64,000 bases of DNA from the NCBI GenBank assembly GCA_018343915.1, contig JABRWF010000003.1, positions 2,480,001 to 2,544,000 of the forward strand. Direction: 5' to 3'. This DNA is from Agroathelia rolfsii. Taxonomy: Eukaryota; Basidiomycota; Agaricomycetes; Amylocorticiales; Amylocorticiaceae. Positions within the stretch are counted from its first letter, which is position 1. The number at the start of each line of letters is the position of its first letter. The translations under genes were made by a program, and so were the position numbers. Positions 47,101 through 58,654 of this stretch are shown here, piece by piece. The notes under the pieces were generated by a model. The model was not told where the DNA came from. It made no database searches and saw only the letters and a program-made list of their open reading frames with translations.

Positions 47101-49678
47101 TGAGATACATACGCCGGAGGAAACATTCCAACGATGCCCGTTCCTGTTCACAGTTAGTGAGTACACACGCGCGCACAGCCTTTATTCTTTTCTTTTCTTT
47201 TTTCCCTAGGCGATGAATATATGCTAAATCGACCCTTTCATCTCCATCCATACACAGTCTGCGCGATTTCGTCGAGGTATTATCCCGAAAAGGCTGAGAT
47301 CTACCCCGTCGCGATGCGCTTCGCCAAACACGCCGCGGCAAACGCGCTCATTGACGGCTGGAAGTCCGTTGAATTATGCCAGGCGTATATTCTGATGAGC
47401 GTCTTTGCTGTGCCTGCGCGCAGATGGGAAGAGGATCGCAGTTGGCTATACACCGGTCTTGCGATAAGGTGCGTCATTTTTACTTTATTCAATACTACCC
47501 CTGTCTTGTGGGGTATGTGCGGGTGCAGTGCGGCTGACTTGTGGAACTTGCTTTTTGCGGCGTGTGTGTGTACGTGTGCAGGCTGGCGACAGACCTTAAT
47601 CTGCATCAAGCCACTAAAATCAAGCCGACGAACGAGAAGCAGGAACGGGAGATTTTGTAAGCTGTCTTGATTTCATTTTTGGTTTGATGGGCGCCTCAGA
47701 CTTTCTGATTATGCTTTTTTTTTTTCTCTCTCTCCTCTCCTCGACTGGTAGGAATCGTGCAAGGGCTTGGATGATATGTTGTAATATCGACCGCTCTACG
47801 GCGACGCAGATGGGAAAGCCCGCTTCTATCAAGGAAGATCTGTCAGTAGCAGCAAGCCTAGTCATGACGTCTTGCGGAGCTTCATTCTCACCGACATTTT
47901 TTGTTTTGTTTCATATAGTGTTCTACAACACCCCACTGATTGGTACAAGAAATCCAAGTATAACCAATACGTGGGTCCACTTTTTTGAACCTATCCTGTA
48001 TGATAGTATCATTCTGAGTGTTGTTTGAGCTAGTTCGATATTCATCTTTGTGCCTACTCCGAGCTACTCCACATTGTCTCGCGGTTCCATGAGGGTGTCA
48101 ATGCGTCCCACTCTCCTATAATGGGTGGCCATGCGGTATGTATAACAAAATGCCCGATTTTGTGTAAATCACCAACTTATGTAGCTGCTACAGCCCGTCA
48201 GCCTGGATAATCTTACGGCTGAATATGATGAACAGCTGGTTGACTTTGAGAGGAAGTGGGAACGGAACTTCAATGAATTTGCCAGAGGTAAGTTTTCGTG
48301 TGCCACATGTTTTTTTTCTTTATTTCTTTATTAATATAAATCTTACTGAACACTTTTTGAACAGACGCGGATGACGCTCACCGTTTCCGCTGCATGATGC
48401 TGCCTTTGTGAGTACATACGCCTATAAGCACTTCATGAAACATAGTTGCTTACCTCCTTGCATGCAGCGTTGTTAATTACTCGCGTCTGGTGATTTACCA
48501 GTTCAAATTCCAGCAAATGTACATTCGCCCCGGCGGACTGCAGCTGTCTGATCAGCCGTTTTTCGACAAGGTTGGTATCTTTTCCAAAAATTAAAAAAAA
48601 AACGTCATATAATCGCTTTGCCATATGATTCTCACCCTCCGATGTCTTTTGTAGTGTCTGAATGCAGCCAAGACATGTGTAGAAAAGATGGCCAAGGATT
48701 TGGCGCGTAGTGGTTATATGAAATATTCTCCGGACGGTATGGGTCCTCTTGACCTTGATGAAGAAAGTGCTTGTCTCACAAATATACTTGTTCCTTGCAG
48801 GCTACTTTACGTTCGCTGCATTTGGCTGTGCATTCTTGCTGAAGGTTTGTACATGTCTTTCCTTAATAAAAACAAGGAACCTATGTCTTACGATTCGCTC
48901 GTCTCTATAGCTTCTCAAGCCGGATTTCGACCCGATCCTGTCCCATGATCAAGGAAAAGAGATCTTTGACCTGATTGGTGAACTTATCAGGGCATTCAAC
49001 TCACCTGACATTGCAATCGACGAACGGCACACGCCCAAGCTATATGCGCGTTTCCTCTGGTCTCTGGTCTCCCGCCATCGCCGTGATGGCGCTACGAGCG
49101 GCCGATTGCACACTGCTCCTCCGCCTCAGAGCAAAACCTCTTTCCCGACAGGCGGCGGCGGGAACAACGCGCCTCTACCGGGCACGTCAATGACGTCGAC
49201 GTTCTCCATGCAGCTGCCCCCGATGAATGCGGCCGGCTCCAACAATTCAGGCTCACAGGACGCTACTGTCATCAATGGTGGTGGTGGTGGTGGCGAAGAG
49301 CAGCAGGTGACTCCCGTTTACCAGCCGGAGACGAGGTACTTATCTGGTGTGGGTGCCATCGACTTTGGAGGGATCGATCCGGATATGACGCTAGTTGATG
49401 ATGAGATGCTGCCGATGATGAATCAGCTAAAGGACCCGGCTTGGTGGCAGAACATGATGATGCCAGGGTGAGTACAGATTCTTCATGTCCTGTCCCTTGG
49501 GGTATCTGATCGCTCATGCCAAGTTCATTTTCGTTGCAGGTACACTTGGCCCCCAAATGGTACTAATAACTATCATGGCTTCACTCCATCCGTATACGCG
49601 CCTGGAATTGGAGGAGGCAATTATCCCATGCAGAACTTTGGTGTGCCCACAATGGATCGACATGTAGTATCATTCTAA
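44179..49678 (+). CDS. Zn2Cys6 transcription factor with fungal regulatory domain
   Basis: Long regulator, roughly 1000 residues, with more than ten introns. The first exon (333 codons, MDLSNSSGYPHPGGY..) is a Gln/Ser/Pro/Tyr-rich disordered arm with basic stretches (PKRKTQQQTR, GRPTKRPKTSAW) and an acidic patch. The zinc cluster is split by introns: SGACSHCKKLK (about 45509-45534), then MKCEFPKDENICKRCKSTGHTC (about 45606-45675), i.e. C-x2-C-x6-C-x8-C-x2-C-x6-C. A linker helix KREFLLAQIKQKDIIIESLLKQL follows, then the fungal transcription-factor domain: PDIIVHNLVTPQEVDKLFEMYF, CAISSRYYPEKAEIYPVA, LCQAYILMSVFAVPARRWEED, LATDLNLHQ, NRARAWMICCNIDRSTATQMGKP. The tail is Gly/Asn/Met-rich and ends DRHVVSF. 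The cluster wording resembles basidiomycete PriB-type regulators; targets unknown. Confidence 0.88.
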
Positions 49679-50006
49679 TCATCATCTGTTTCTTCTTTTT
49701 CATTTGGTGTTTCTTCTTTTTTTTTTAACTCTCTTTTTAATATCATTTTTGCTATCGGTCTCTCTCACATTGTTTGTGTACTCTCTCTTGTGTATTCCCA
49801 TAGCAAAGTAGTAACAGCACATTTGTACCACTAAACATTACATTAAATATAATGTAGTACTCTGCCTTGGATATTTTGATGAATGAAAATTGGGTGAATT
49901 GTACCGGCCGTTGACTGATTTCTTAATGGACTGATTTCTCCCAAGTTTACGAACACGAATATGTATCAAAGGGGATAATAAATTAGGAAGAGCGAGCAAT
50001 ACAGAG
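49679..50006. other. Convergent intergenic, no gene seen
   Basis: T-rich 3' UTR of the transcription factor gene, then the 3' flank of dpb4. Confidence 0.5.
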
Positions 50007-51037
50007 CTAGGACATTTCGGTATCTTCGTCATCTTGCGGTGGTGTCAATTCTAGAAATATGTAATATTTATTGAAATCTTCGGTAAGGGGTGAATGGTGA
50101 ATTGTACATACCTTCTGCACCTTCACTCTCCTCGACGTCAGCTTCTCCATTCTCCTCCACGTCTTCCTCTTCGAGGTCGCCAGTGTCCTCCTCTTCTATC
50201 TCTTCTTCTTCTTCTTCTTCTTCTTCTTCTTCTTCTTCTTCTTCTTTCTCTTCCTCCGGCTGGTCTTTAGCTGCGGAAGTGATATCTGACATGTGCGTGT
50301 CTTTATCCCCAGGCAGCGCCGGACCACCCGTTCCTGTACTTTTTTCCTTGCCTTTACCACCAGTCTTGGCGGATGCGCTCGCCGCCGAGGCAGCAGCTAT
50401 CGAGGATACATTGATCCCATTGACGGCGTTGTACGCCGCCGAACTGGCCGTAGCGCCTACTTTACGTTGTTTGTCGTTCTTCGCGTTGTCTCGGTACGCT
50501 GAGGGGAGAAGAAAGGAAGTCAGAGTTAGAGCAGCATGGCGGCTGGATACACGGCTAGAATGGTATAGTTTTGAGGCGTGAACAGACCTTGCAGTTCTTT
50601 TGTAAAAGGGCCTACGAGGTCCCCAAATTCGACAATTTCCAGGGCTTTGAGAACGTCGGAAGCCGAGATGCTCTTGTGTTGTTTGGAAGCGGCAACATCA
50701 TGAGCCCTGTGAGTAAGGAAGTATCAGTATGAGAATATCTAACTATGGTTGTTATCAACACCGACGTAGCAGCTATTCGAGAATACTTCAATATCGGTTA
50801 TCTTGTGTATTGAGGTTTCATTGGTGTAAACGTACCAAGATAGTTTATAAACACTGTCGAGCCTTTGAGAAGTGCCAGGACGAATTCCTTCTGCAGCTTT
50901 GCATTGTCAGGGATGGCCGACTTTGCTATCCTTGTCACAATACTCTTGGGAAGCTCATAGTTTTCGATACCCTCTGACACCTGTTCCTGTTGGTGTTGCG
51001 CAGAGATGGCAGGGTTTGACTGATCCTTGCGAGGCAT
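50007..51037 (-). CDS. dpb4: Histone-fold subunit of DNA polymerase epsilon/CHRAC (Dpb4/POLE3)
   Basis: NF-YB-type histone-fold protein shared by DNA polymerase epsilon and chromatin-remodelling complexes. Six exons: 50836-51037, a 7-base exon 50766-50772, 50588-50706, 50112-50498 and 50007-50050 are five; the micro-exon is counted among them, so five in all, totalling 252 residues. The histone fold reads YELPKSIVTRIAKSAIPDNAKL, QKEFVLALLKGSTVFINYL, then AATAHDVAASKQHKSISASDVLKALEIVEFGDL. The micro-exon CTGCTAC is needed: without it the flanking exons are out of phase, with it the join gives the expected NYLAATAHDVA. The C-terminal half is Ala/Ser then strongly acidic, with a long Glu run coded by the (GAA)n tract at 50202-50245, and ends DDEDTEMS. 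Divergent from yae1, 342 bases apart. Confidence 0.92.
50202..50245 (-). repeat. (GAA)n coding poly-Glu in Dpb4
   Basis: Trinucleotide TTC tract on the plus strand, GAA on the coding strand, giving a continuous Glu run of about 15. Pure codon use suggests length variation between strains. Confidence 0.9.
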
Positions 51038-51379
51038 CGTAAGTTCAGAGGAGACTGCTTAGATTGTTTACAGTCAACGATTGATGATGTAGTTGAAATT
51101 AGATAATGGATAATGTAGCGCGGGGTATCTTGTAAGATGCCAGATGATGCAGATGCGATTGCTGGAATGCCTTAAACGCTGCCGCGATGGTGGCTAAAGT
51201 GGCTGAATGTCGAAGTGGCGTGGTGGCTCCGCTAATTCGGCGCCACAGGCGTGTCACGCTGATTTTCTTTCAGGTTAAGCAGCTGGCTTAATTCTTACTG
51301 GGACCACCCATTTCACTTCCTGCTCTCTCGCTGCGGATTTAGCCTCCAAATTTTCTGCTTGTCAAAATCAGTAGAAAAA
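51038..51379. promoter_or_regulatory. Divergent promoter, dpb4 / yae1
   Basis: 342 bases between two divergent start codons. Contains the near-duplicate words GGTGGCTAAAGTGGCTGAA and GTGGCGTGGTGGCT near 51190-51230. No TATA box seen. Confidence 0.5.
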
Positions 51380-51933
51380 ATGTACCGGCGGACTAGCTGC
51401 GTCAACGAGACCCGGGACACTGATCTTGATTCTATCTGGGGCAACGATTCAGATGACTATGCTCAACTTTGCAACACTCAAGTACCCTGGGAGCGATTAT
51501 CACACGATTTTGCTAATGTACTCGTGACCTACTTTTTATAAGTTTTTCGATTGCTAAATCTGCTTACGATAACTCCACACCATAATCATGATGATCCTAC
51601 GCCGTTCTCCGACAAATAACAAAATCATTGTATCATCAGGCTGGATATCGGGAGGGCATATCATCTGCCAAAGATTCTGCTCTTCAAGAAGGCTTCGATG
51701 TGGGTTATGCCTCTTCTGCGGCGATAGGACGGAAAGTTGGAATTCTCAAGGGACGAACCTCTGTTCTGATCGCTTACCTGTCATATTCGGAGGATGAAGA
51801 TGTGATAGAGTCAAGAAAAATCTCCAACGAGTTGGCTGCCTTAGGACCTACTTCACATGAGCCCGTCATCCTTCATGATATTCAAAATCGGCTGCAGAGG
51901 CTCTATGTGAAACATGGTCTCCCTGATCTCTGA
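51380..51933 (+). CDS. yae1: Yae1-domain protein
   Basis: Homologue of Yae1, which with Lto1 links the cytosolic Fe-S targeting complex to the ribosome-recycling ATPase Rli1/ABCE1. Two exons (51380-51517, 51640-51933) join to 143 residues, near the yeast length (141). The start is the ATG at 51380 (MYRRTSCVNETRD); upstream frame has no ATG. After LDSIWGNDSDD, a W-containing motif typical of Yae1 N-termini, the intron separates DFAN from AGYREGISSAKDSALQEGFDVGY, the deca-GX3 core with the Y-x-x-G spacing repeated as GYASSAAIGRKVGILKG. Cytosolic. The identification rests on the GX3 core; Lto1 shares it, but the N-terminal WGNDSDD block favours Yae1. Confidence 0.85.
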
Positions 51934-52992
51934 TATGATACGCTGAAACAAGTAAGCATATTGCATCTTTGCACCTCTCATATTCGAGCTCACTGTCGTG
52001 AGTTAGCATTTACATAACTGTTAAAATGCATTTTCAAATGTATACACCATTACCTTAAGAAACTCGTTAAAGGTTCATCGACAACCCCCAGGGCACTATC
52101 CTTCATCCTGCCAACATGTTGTTACCTATAAAGATAACTGTTGCCAACACCTTTAAGAGGGGAGATAAAATTTCCTCGTTTGCTGGGTTGACCATTAAGG
52201 TATGTGTACAGCCTATACCGTGCCCCGGGAAACTATTGTATCAGCTGTGCGATTGCTTCTCGGACGCACTCTAAGCATTGAGTCTTACTTTGGAAAACTG
52301 CTGTCCTTGGTACGTAACAGTAAAGATTTTAGCCACACATACTGAGCTTTACGGAGCAGAAATGAATGCAACCTTTTGAAAAGTACTCTTCTATTTTGAA
52401 ATTCGATTCTATCGAACTTGATTTTCGGCGTCAAGGTGATTACAACCATGAGAACTTAAACACTGGGCTTGGTAGCAATTGAGTTGCATCTGAATGGAAC
52501 TAGAATCACAAGTCAAGAAGACCATCAAGAATTCAGTAAGTAGTCATCACTAATGGTGTTGTGACCAATCAGCACTATAACCTATTTATAAGACTCATAA
52601 ATGATCTCACATCGTAACGATACCGTGTTATTACTGAAAGTGCACTTTACGCCTTTGATTCCGCAAAACGATCCTGTCGGAGGCTCAAAAGGCCGCATAT
52701 AACCTACATTTTTCCATGAGAACCAATTTCATTTGTAATACACCTGCTGCGGGCGGGCCAGATAAATCCGTCTTATAGTCCTTATCTTGACGATTCTTTA
52801 CGCTTAACTTAACACCGGGGAATACCGTCGGACGAAGCCAGAGAACGTATTTCGTGCGCCATGGTGGTCTGATCATTGCGTTATCACCTGAGTTATAACG
52901 TGCTGGCCTCCAACGGCTTCTGTTGTGGACTGTTATATAAACCATTTTGGGGATCTTTTCAATGGTTATCCCATATCCATCCGAGAACAGTC
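51934..52992. other. Intergenic, no gene seen
   Basis: About 1.06 kb; promoter of the dioxygenase gene lies at the right end. A 86-codon reverse frame at 52685-52945 has no motif. Confidence 0.5.
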
Positions 52993-54381
52993 ATGGTCCA
53001 ATCGTCCGCCTCTCCTACGTCGACCCTCGGCCCAAACTATGATGCAACGTCGCACATCGGAACCGTCTTTGAGCATATCCAACTCAGCAGCATTTTGAAT
53101 GATGACGAGAAAATCAAGGAGCTCGCTCATCTTGTTTCCCATCGTGGTGTCGTCTTCTTCACAGAGGCACAAGATTTGACACTTGACCAGCAGAAAGTCT
53201 TGGGACAGAAGCTGGGCGAGCTTACCGGCAAACCGGCCACCAGCACTCTGCACCGACACCCGATCTCGGAAGAGACGAGTGAGCTCGGCTCGGAGACTTC
53301 CGTCATCAGCAGCAAGGGCGGAATTGCTAGGCAGGGTTATGTTTTCAATCGCATTGCGAGCAGGGGTTGGCATACAGATATTACTTTTGAGCCTGTGCCT
53401 TCGGATTATGCTGTATGTCCTCTGCATATCGCCTATTATGTTGCCTCCACTCAACATCGAAAACTATAGATCCTGAAAATGCATACTCTCCCTTCCGTCG
53501 GTGGTGACACTTTGGTAAGATTCGATCATTACATATTAAAGATGATATGACTTATGTCATAATCTAGTGGGCGAGGTTCGTCTTCCTTCAGACATTGGGA
53601 ACATAGCTTCGATGTGCTCATCAAAATCATAGTGGCTACGAAGCATATGACAGGTTGTCCCCAGCATACAAAAAGTTCCTTGAGGGACTCACCGCCTTGC
53701 ATGATGGATCAGGATTCGCTAGAGTAAGTTTTGGCATCATATTCTCTGCCCGAGTTGATACCATTTCTTGTTCAGATGGCACAACAAAATGGCCAGAAAA
53801 TCCTTAGTCCGCGTGGCTCGCCCGAGAATAAGGGGGAAGTTCTCCAGGCCGTGCAGTAAGTAACGGTGTATTTCTGTTATATCGGGTATCACAGTCGTTC
53901 ATCCATGTCTTTTTCAGCCCTGTAATTAGGACTCATCCTGTAACCGGCTACAAAGTCCTCTTTATCAATCGGGGGTAAGCAAAGAACAGTCTCTTTCAAA
54001 AGTGACATCATCATACTCAGTTCCCAGCGTTTCCCTTATAGATTCACACAACAGATTCTGGAGCTCACACCTGATGAATCTGACAACACTCTCGAATACC
54101 TCTGGCGACACATCAGCGAAAATCACGACCTGCAGGTTCGTTTCCGATGGACGCCTAACGCTATCGCCATCTGGGATAACAGGGCGACATACCACACTGC
54201 AACGTAAGTTTCTCCTTCACTGATCAGCACCTGGTAAAATGCGTAATGCTTATCTTATATCAGAAATGACTATGGTGATGAGCTCAGAGAGGGCAATCGG
54301 GTCGTCGGCATAGGCGAGAAGCCCTATTTCGACCCTCAGAGCAAGTCACGCCGCGAGGTGTTGGGATTACCCGTCGTTTGA
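52993..54381 (+). CDS. TauD/TfdA-family Fe(II)/2-oxoglutarate dioxygenase
   Basis: Non-haem iron dioxygenase that hydroxylates a small substrate with 2-oxoglutarate; fungal members act on sulfonates (Jlp1/taurine type), xanthine or other compounds. Start MVQSSASPTSTLGPNYD. The fold reads ELAHLVSHRGVVFF, the iron-binding H-x-D in GWHTDITFEPVPSDYA, then ILKMHTLPSVGGDTLW. A second distal intron joins WAS to GYEAYDRLSPAYKKFLEGL. Later exons give HPVIRTHPVTGYKVLFINRG, FTQQILELTPDES and the distal iron ligand with its anchor in IWDNRATYHTAT, then GIGEKPYFDPQSKSRREV. At least eight exons; all ligands are present. No signal peptide. Its stop lies 137 bases from that of an amino-acid transporter on the other strand. 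The exact substrate cannot be told. Confidence 0.9.
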
Positions 54382-54518
54382 GTGATGGTACAGTTTTTGT
54401 TGGAGTTATCAGACGAAAGTCAACAAAATGTCAATGTAATATATAAATATATAAATCATATATGAATGATGATAAAAAATCCACATTATCATACGCATCG
54501 CACAAGTCCTTTCTCTCC

Positions 54519-56203
54519 TTAGATGCCATTAGAGGCACACGTGAATGGCCGTCCAACTGCGTCTGCCTGATAAGATAGGATTATGGAATCGACGGCCACC
54601 TAAATTTTTCGTTGTTGTCAGTCATATACTTCATCATGAACACGGTTGGATGCTTACATAGGTGCCGGCAATAAGCATGTAAAGCCCCACGATGATAAGG
54701 AAGTAATTCCACAGAGTTTCCAACGAGCGTAGTGGGGATGCCCATTTTCTTGCACCCGGGTAGAGTGTCAGATAGGCCATGCCCCAAAATATGAAGCCAA
54801 ACCATCCATCTGGAAAAAGGAATACGTTAAGCATATCGGAACAAGATGGATGCGTCTATTTACGAACCGAAGAGGGCACTCATCAAGCTGAGAAGATCAC
54901 TAAAGAAGGGCACAGCCTCAGCGATAACGAATGCGACAACCCAGGTGATAGCCAGAATCCCAGCCCAAACGGTCCACGTTCGTACGGGCGTAGACTGGGA
55001 GGGCACCGAGATTGATGGCGGAAGTCGGAAAAAGATAAAGCGGGCAGAAACCGACGCATACAATGCACCCAGGTAGACGATCGTAGGAATGGCAAATGCG
55101 AAGGATGCCTTCTTATAATTAGTAATAAGGGATCCAAAAGCAGGGGCGGTGATGTACTGGTTGCCGATATAGTAGTACATGAGCGATCCACAGAGAGTAA
55201 ATACGATGATCTCGCAAATAGTCACTGCCCAAAGAGCCTTAGGGAAATCTTTTGGCTCTTTCATCTCGGCGATGAACGAGGGAAGTGTAATTTGTCCGAC
55301 CAGAGTATAGGTAATATTGAGCCAAGCGGACATGCCTATCGAAGACCGTTAGTACATACGCAATGAAAGGAAGAGAGAACCAACCTGAGACATATGTCGT
55401 ACCCGAGATGGGCCAAACTGTCCATATAGGCTCCTGTCCTGGGATGTAACCAAACGGATGTGATTCAATGCCTGCGAATATGATTGCCAACAGAACGGCA
55501 ATGCCCATTGTCACAGCAGAGAAAGTACCCAGGTAACTGAGGTTTGACAGCGTTTTTGGTAGAGAAACCAAGAAACATGCAATGGCCGTCATTGCACTGA
55601 AGAAGACAGTGCAATTGGCGCTGCTCGTAGACCCAGCGGCAAACGTATTGATGAGTTTAGCTCCCACGAGGACATGAAGGGCTTGGATGAAAGTATTGTT
55701 TAATATGAAGAAAATTGAAGTCAACGCGTATGCAGTGCGGGCCGTTGCAGGTGTCCAGTTAAAGAGGATAACGCCAATATCGGTGACGTCACGGACCTCT
55801 GGGTGCGCCAGACAGAACCGCCACAGGATTAACGAAGTGTACAACACAGTTCCAGCTACGACAATCGTGCTGAACGCGAGCATATTTCAGGAATGAAGCA
55901 TTCATGCACAAGGTTTGAATACGTACAGGATAATTCCCGGGACTAGACCAAGAACTGAATAGCTCCATGGAAATGACAAGATGGCCAGACATATGTATTC
56001 AGAAAACAGAAGGGCAGCTGTCTGGGGATACCACATAAAATTTGACCATTAGCCTAAACTTTTTAAGTGAATTTGATTATTGAACATGCCTTTTGCCATG
56101 AACAGGTTCTATAGATAGAGTCGTGCTCTGCCGTCAAGCTCTGACTGTTCGTAACATCTATGCTGGAGCTTTCGACGTCGGATTTGTCCCTAATGTGGTC
56201 CAT
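54519..56203 (-). CDS. Amino-acid transporter, AAAP family (Mtr-like)
   Basis: Proton-coupled amino-acid permease with about eleven predicted helices. Start MDHIRDKSDVESSS in a polar cytosolic head ending TCSWQK; helices then include LLFSEYICLAILSFPWSYSVLG, TIVVAGTVLYTSLILWRF, YALTSIFFILNNTFIQALHV, FFSAMTAIACFLVSLPKTL, AVTMGIAVLLAIIFAGIES and others to WNYFLIIVGLYMLIAGT. The family pattern (WQ..A.L..E....ILSFP in helix 1; LPKTL..L..LG) matches fungal Mtr/neutral amino-acid carriers. The last exon (54519 to about 54600) ends RPFTCASNGI. The first intron can be read as a GT-AG intron with a weak GTTCAA donor (..QKAS-ALLF) or a GC-AG intron (..QK-TAALLF); both keep phase. Substrate not inferable. 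Confidence 0.88.
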
Positions 56204-56497
56204 GATTCACGAAAAGGGGCTTCCAGAAGGTAAGAGACCAAAGTTGGGGAGTCTAAAGGACATCGGGTGGAACAAAGTTGGCTGCTGTTATCTTAGGAAT
56301 ATTCTTGTCGACGTGCCATGATACCGACGTACTCGGGAGTAAAAAGCACGTCATTTTGATGGCAAATTGCACATATTGATTTCGATGTAATATTGTTATG
56401 TAGCCGAAAAATGGATAAAGCGTAGAAAAAATAATGAACACATGGGAAAAACTCATATCAAGTCGTGTTTGAACAATAATTCCTAAAGACAATCAGC
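56204..56497. other. Intergenic, no gene seen
   Basis: Just under 300 bases between two minus-strand genes; nothing recognised. Confidence 0.5.
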
Positions 56498-58321
56498 CTA
56501 ACCCTTTGCCTGAGCCTTGTCAAGTTGTTGACTGTAGCTCCTAGAGATAATCTCTTCTACTCGATCCAACGCCTTCGCCCGAGCTTCGTAACGTTGACGC
56601 GGGGTCCGTTTATTAGAACTTCCCATGCTTGTCTCTATATGACGCTGTTTGCGCCCCTGGGACCTAGCACCCATCACCTGCTGCGACGAGGACTCGGTTA
56701 ACCTCCTTTCCTTTAATCTCAGCCGGTAGTCGCTCTTCGATGGAACCCTGGGAGGGACATCTTGATTTTGCGATGGGGGAGCGGAGGATAGTCCAGCACG
56801 TTTGGAAGGAGGTTGGATGTTCGTCGCGCTCTGGCTGGGGGAGGTAAATAACAGCTGCGACTCAAGTGGGGGCGATGTGATATGTGGAGGACTCTTCGGA
56901 AGCGGGATATTTTGCCTGGACATGACTAACGTCTCGGTGTTAGCATGTTTTGGATCGCGTCTCCGAGGTATGGAAGTGGGGAGAGCCGTGAACTTGTCCT
57001 CCTCGTTGCTTGATCCGAGAGATGGAGGAAGGAACGACCTCCAAGATGAGTTCTTCTTGGGCGTGAAGACGTCTAGCCTCCGAGGAAGTGAGCGAGAGGC
57101 GCGTCCTTTACTGTCACCCAGCTTGGATCGAGAGAATAGTCGTGGAGATGGCTCTTCTTCTACAATATGGAACCCCCTTGGCTCAGCGGAGCTCGCAGAC
57201 TCTGAGCCATGATGTATCCCGAGATCATCATAGTATGTAGTTAAACTCGATTTGCCAATTTGGGGCTTGAAGAGTGTGGCATGATTAGCTGGCGAGAGAT
57301 ATGCTGCAGTAGCTTTGCTTCCATAATGAGACATAGGTGAGAAGACATCGTCGTTGTCAAAGATAACAGATTCTGCTTGAGTACGCAAAGACCTAGCGTG
57401 CGATGAGGGAGGGCGCTTCTCAAAGCCAGTGTTGTGCAAGAGAGGGCTGGCTTCCAGATCCGGGCTAGTTGGACCATTATGCTCACATCGGCCCATCAGA
57501 GAGGGAACACTGAAGATCTTTGAAGCTTGAAAAGCGCCTTTGATAGAGGATGGACGGTAGACAGAGCCATGCTTTGGGAACGCACGTTTACTAGGGCTGC
57601 CGTTTTGCGCTGAACTATCGACTATATCTTCGCTAGGGATATACAGCTCTTCACCGATATCATAGAGTTTACCAGAGCCTATAGCGTCTACAGCTTTGGA
57701 TTCACCGTAGTCATCGTCTACGTGAGGAGACAGAGAGGCATATACAGGACCCGAAGCGAACGTGGTTTGAAAGTGTCGCCTTGCCAGTCTGTTGCGAGTA
57801 CGTCTTGATGCAGGTAAACCACCGTCTCCAGGCGAGGACGAACCAGACGAACTTTCACGTCGGATGCGGAACCACAAACACGCGCCTCCAGCACCAAAGA
57901 TGATGCCGGCTACAGCTAAGATGGGTGCAAGGATATAGATGGTGCGATTATCGGCTGTGACATCGAGTTTAGGAAGGGAATGAGCGAGACTACCAGAAGG
58001 ATCTGGGGGAAGAGCCGAGATTAAGATCAAGCTTGAGCTAGAGTAGCTAGGTATCACAGAGCTTGATGTTGTTGCAGAAGATCCTGACAGTGTTGTTGTA
58101 AGGCTTGCAGAGCTGATTAAACTTGTTGATATAGAGCTAGAAATATTTGTGACGGAAGAAAGGAGTGTAGAAGTAAGACCAGGTGCTAGTAGTGTGGGTG
58201 TCGCTGGGTCCCATGTCGTTGAGGTCGTGATGCTCGTATCGGTAGCTGGATATGGCCACCAGTAGTCAACACTAGTTGTGGGTTGATCGGCTTGCCGGTG
58301 AACCTGGATGCGCACTGCCAT
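56498..58321 (-). CDS. Mucin-like single-pass membrane protein, hypothetical
   Basis: Not assigned to a family. A 607-codon single exon. Residues about 17-110 are Ser/Thr-rich (VDYWWPYPATDTSITTSTTW.., then long S/T runs), as in O-glycosylated ectodomains; residues about 128-152 (TIYILAPILAVAGIIFGAGGACLWF) form one transmembrane helix followed by RIRRE. The remaining 450 residues are a disordered, basic cytosolic tail with many SP/TP sites. The topology resembles fungal plasma-membrane sensors or the 'mid2-like' type. No signal peptide is visible at MAVRIQVHRQ; the ATG directly follows TTTTAGCAG, a good acceptor, so a first exon with a leader may lie upstream between 58370 and 58560. Confidence 0.7.
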   Translation of the reverse strand: MAVRIQVHRQADQPTTSVDYWWPYPATDTSITTSTTWDPATPTLLAPGLTSTLLSSVTNISSSISTSLISSASLTTTLSGSSATTSSSVIPSYSSSSLILISALPPDPSGSLAHSLPKLDVTADNRTIYILAPILAVAGIIFGAGGACLWFRIRRESSSGSSSPGDGGLPASRRTRNRLARRHFQTTFASGPVYASLSPHVDDDYGESKAVDAIGSGKLYDIGEELYIPSEDIVDSSAQNGSPSKRAFPKHGSVYRPSSIKGAFQASKIFSVPSLMGRCEHNGPTSPDLEASPLLHNTGFEKRPPSSHARSLRTQAESVIFDNDDVFSPMSHYGSKATAAYLSPANHATLFKPQIGKSSLTTYYDDLGIHHGSESASSAEPRGFHIVEEEPSPRLFSRSKLGDSKGRASRSLPRRLDVFTPKKNSSWRSFLPPSLGSSNEEDKFTALPTSIPRRRDPKHANTETLVMSRQNIPLPKSPPHITSPPLESQLLFTSPSQSATNIQPPSKRAGLSSAPPSQNQDVPPRVPSKSDYRLRLKERRLTESSSQQVMGARSQGRKQRHIETSMGSSNKRTPRQRYEARAKALDRVEEIISRSYSQQLDKAQAKG

Positions 58322-58654
58322 CTGCTAAAAGGATAAGATCGATTTTGAATAAGCCAGTCAAATATATGTTCACCCTGTATCGCCCTCGTCGTCGACTCGG
58401 AACAGCAGCCCTGAGAATGAAAACGAAAGAAAGTCGGTAGTAGATGTGATGGTTGTAGAAATAGAAAGGGTTTGTTCGTCGTTCGACCACAGTGGCTGCC
58501 TTTGTCATTGCGCGGTGGCAACGGTTAGCTAACTGGCACTCAAAATTGTCAATGATTTGCTCATGGTTTCCGTACGCAATCACACTATAACACTATGATA
58601 GATAATATATTATACAAGTGTCCGAACTGAAGATGTATAATAAATGCTAGGGTA
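58322..58654. other. Intergenic or 5' leader of the mucin-like gene
   Basis: May hold an upstream exon of the mucin-like gene: a frame MTKAATVVERRTNPF.. runs from about 58554 to a GTGAAC donor near 58378. I cannot confirm it. Confidence 0.35.
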
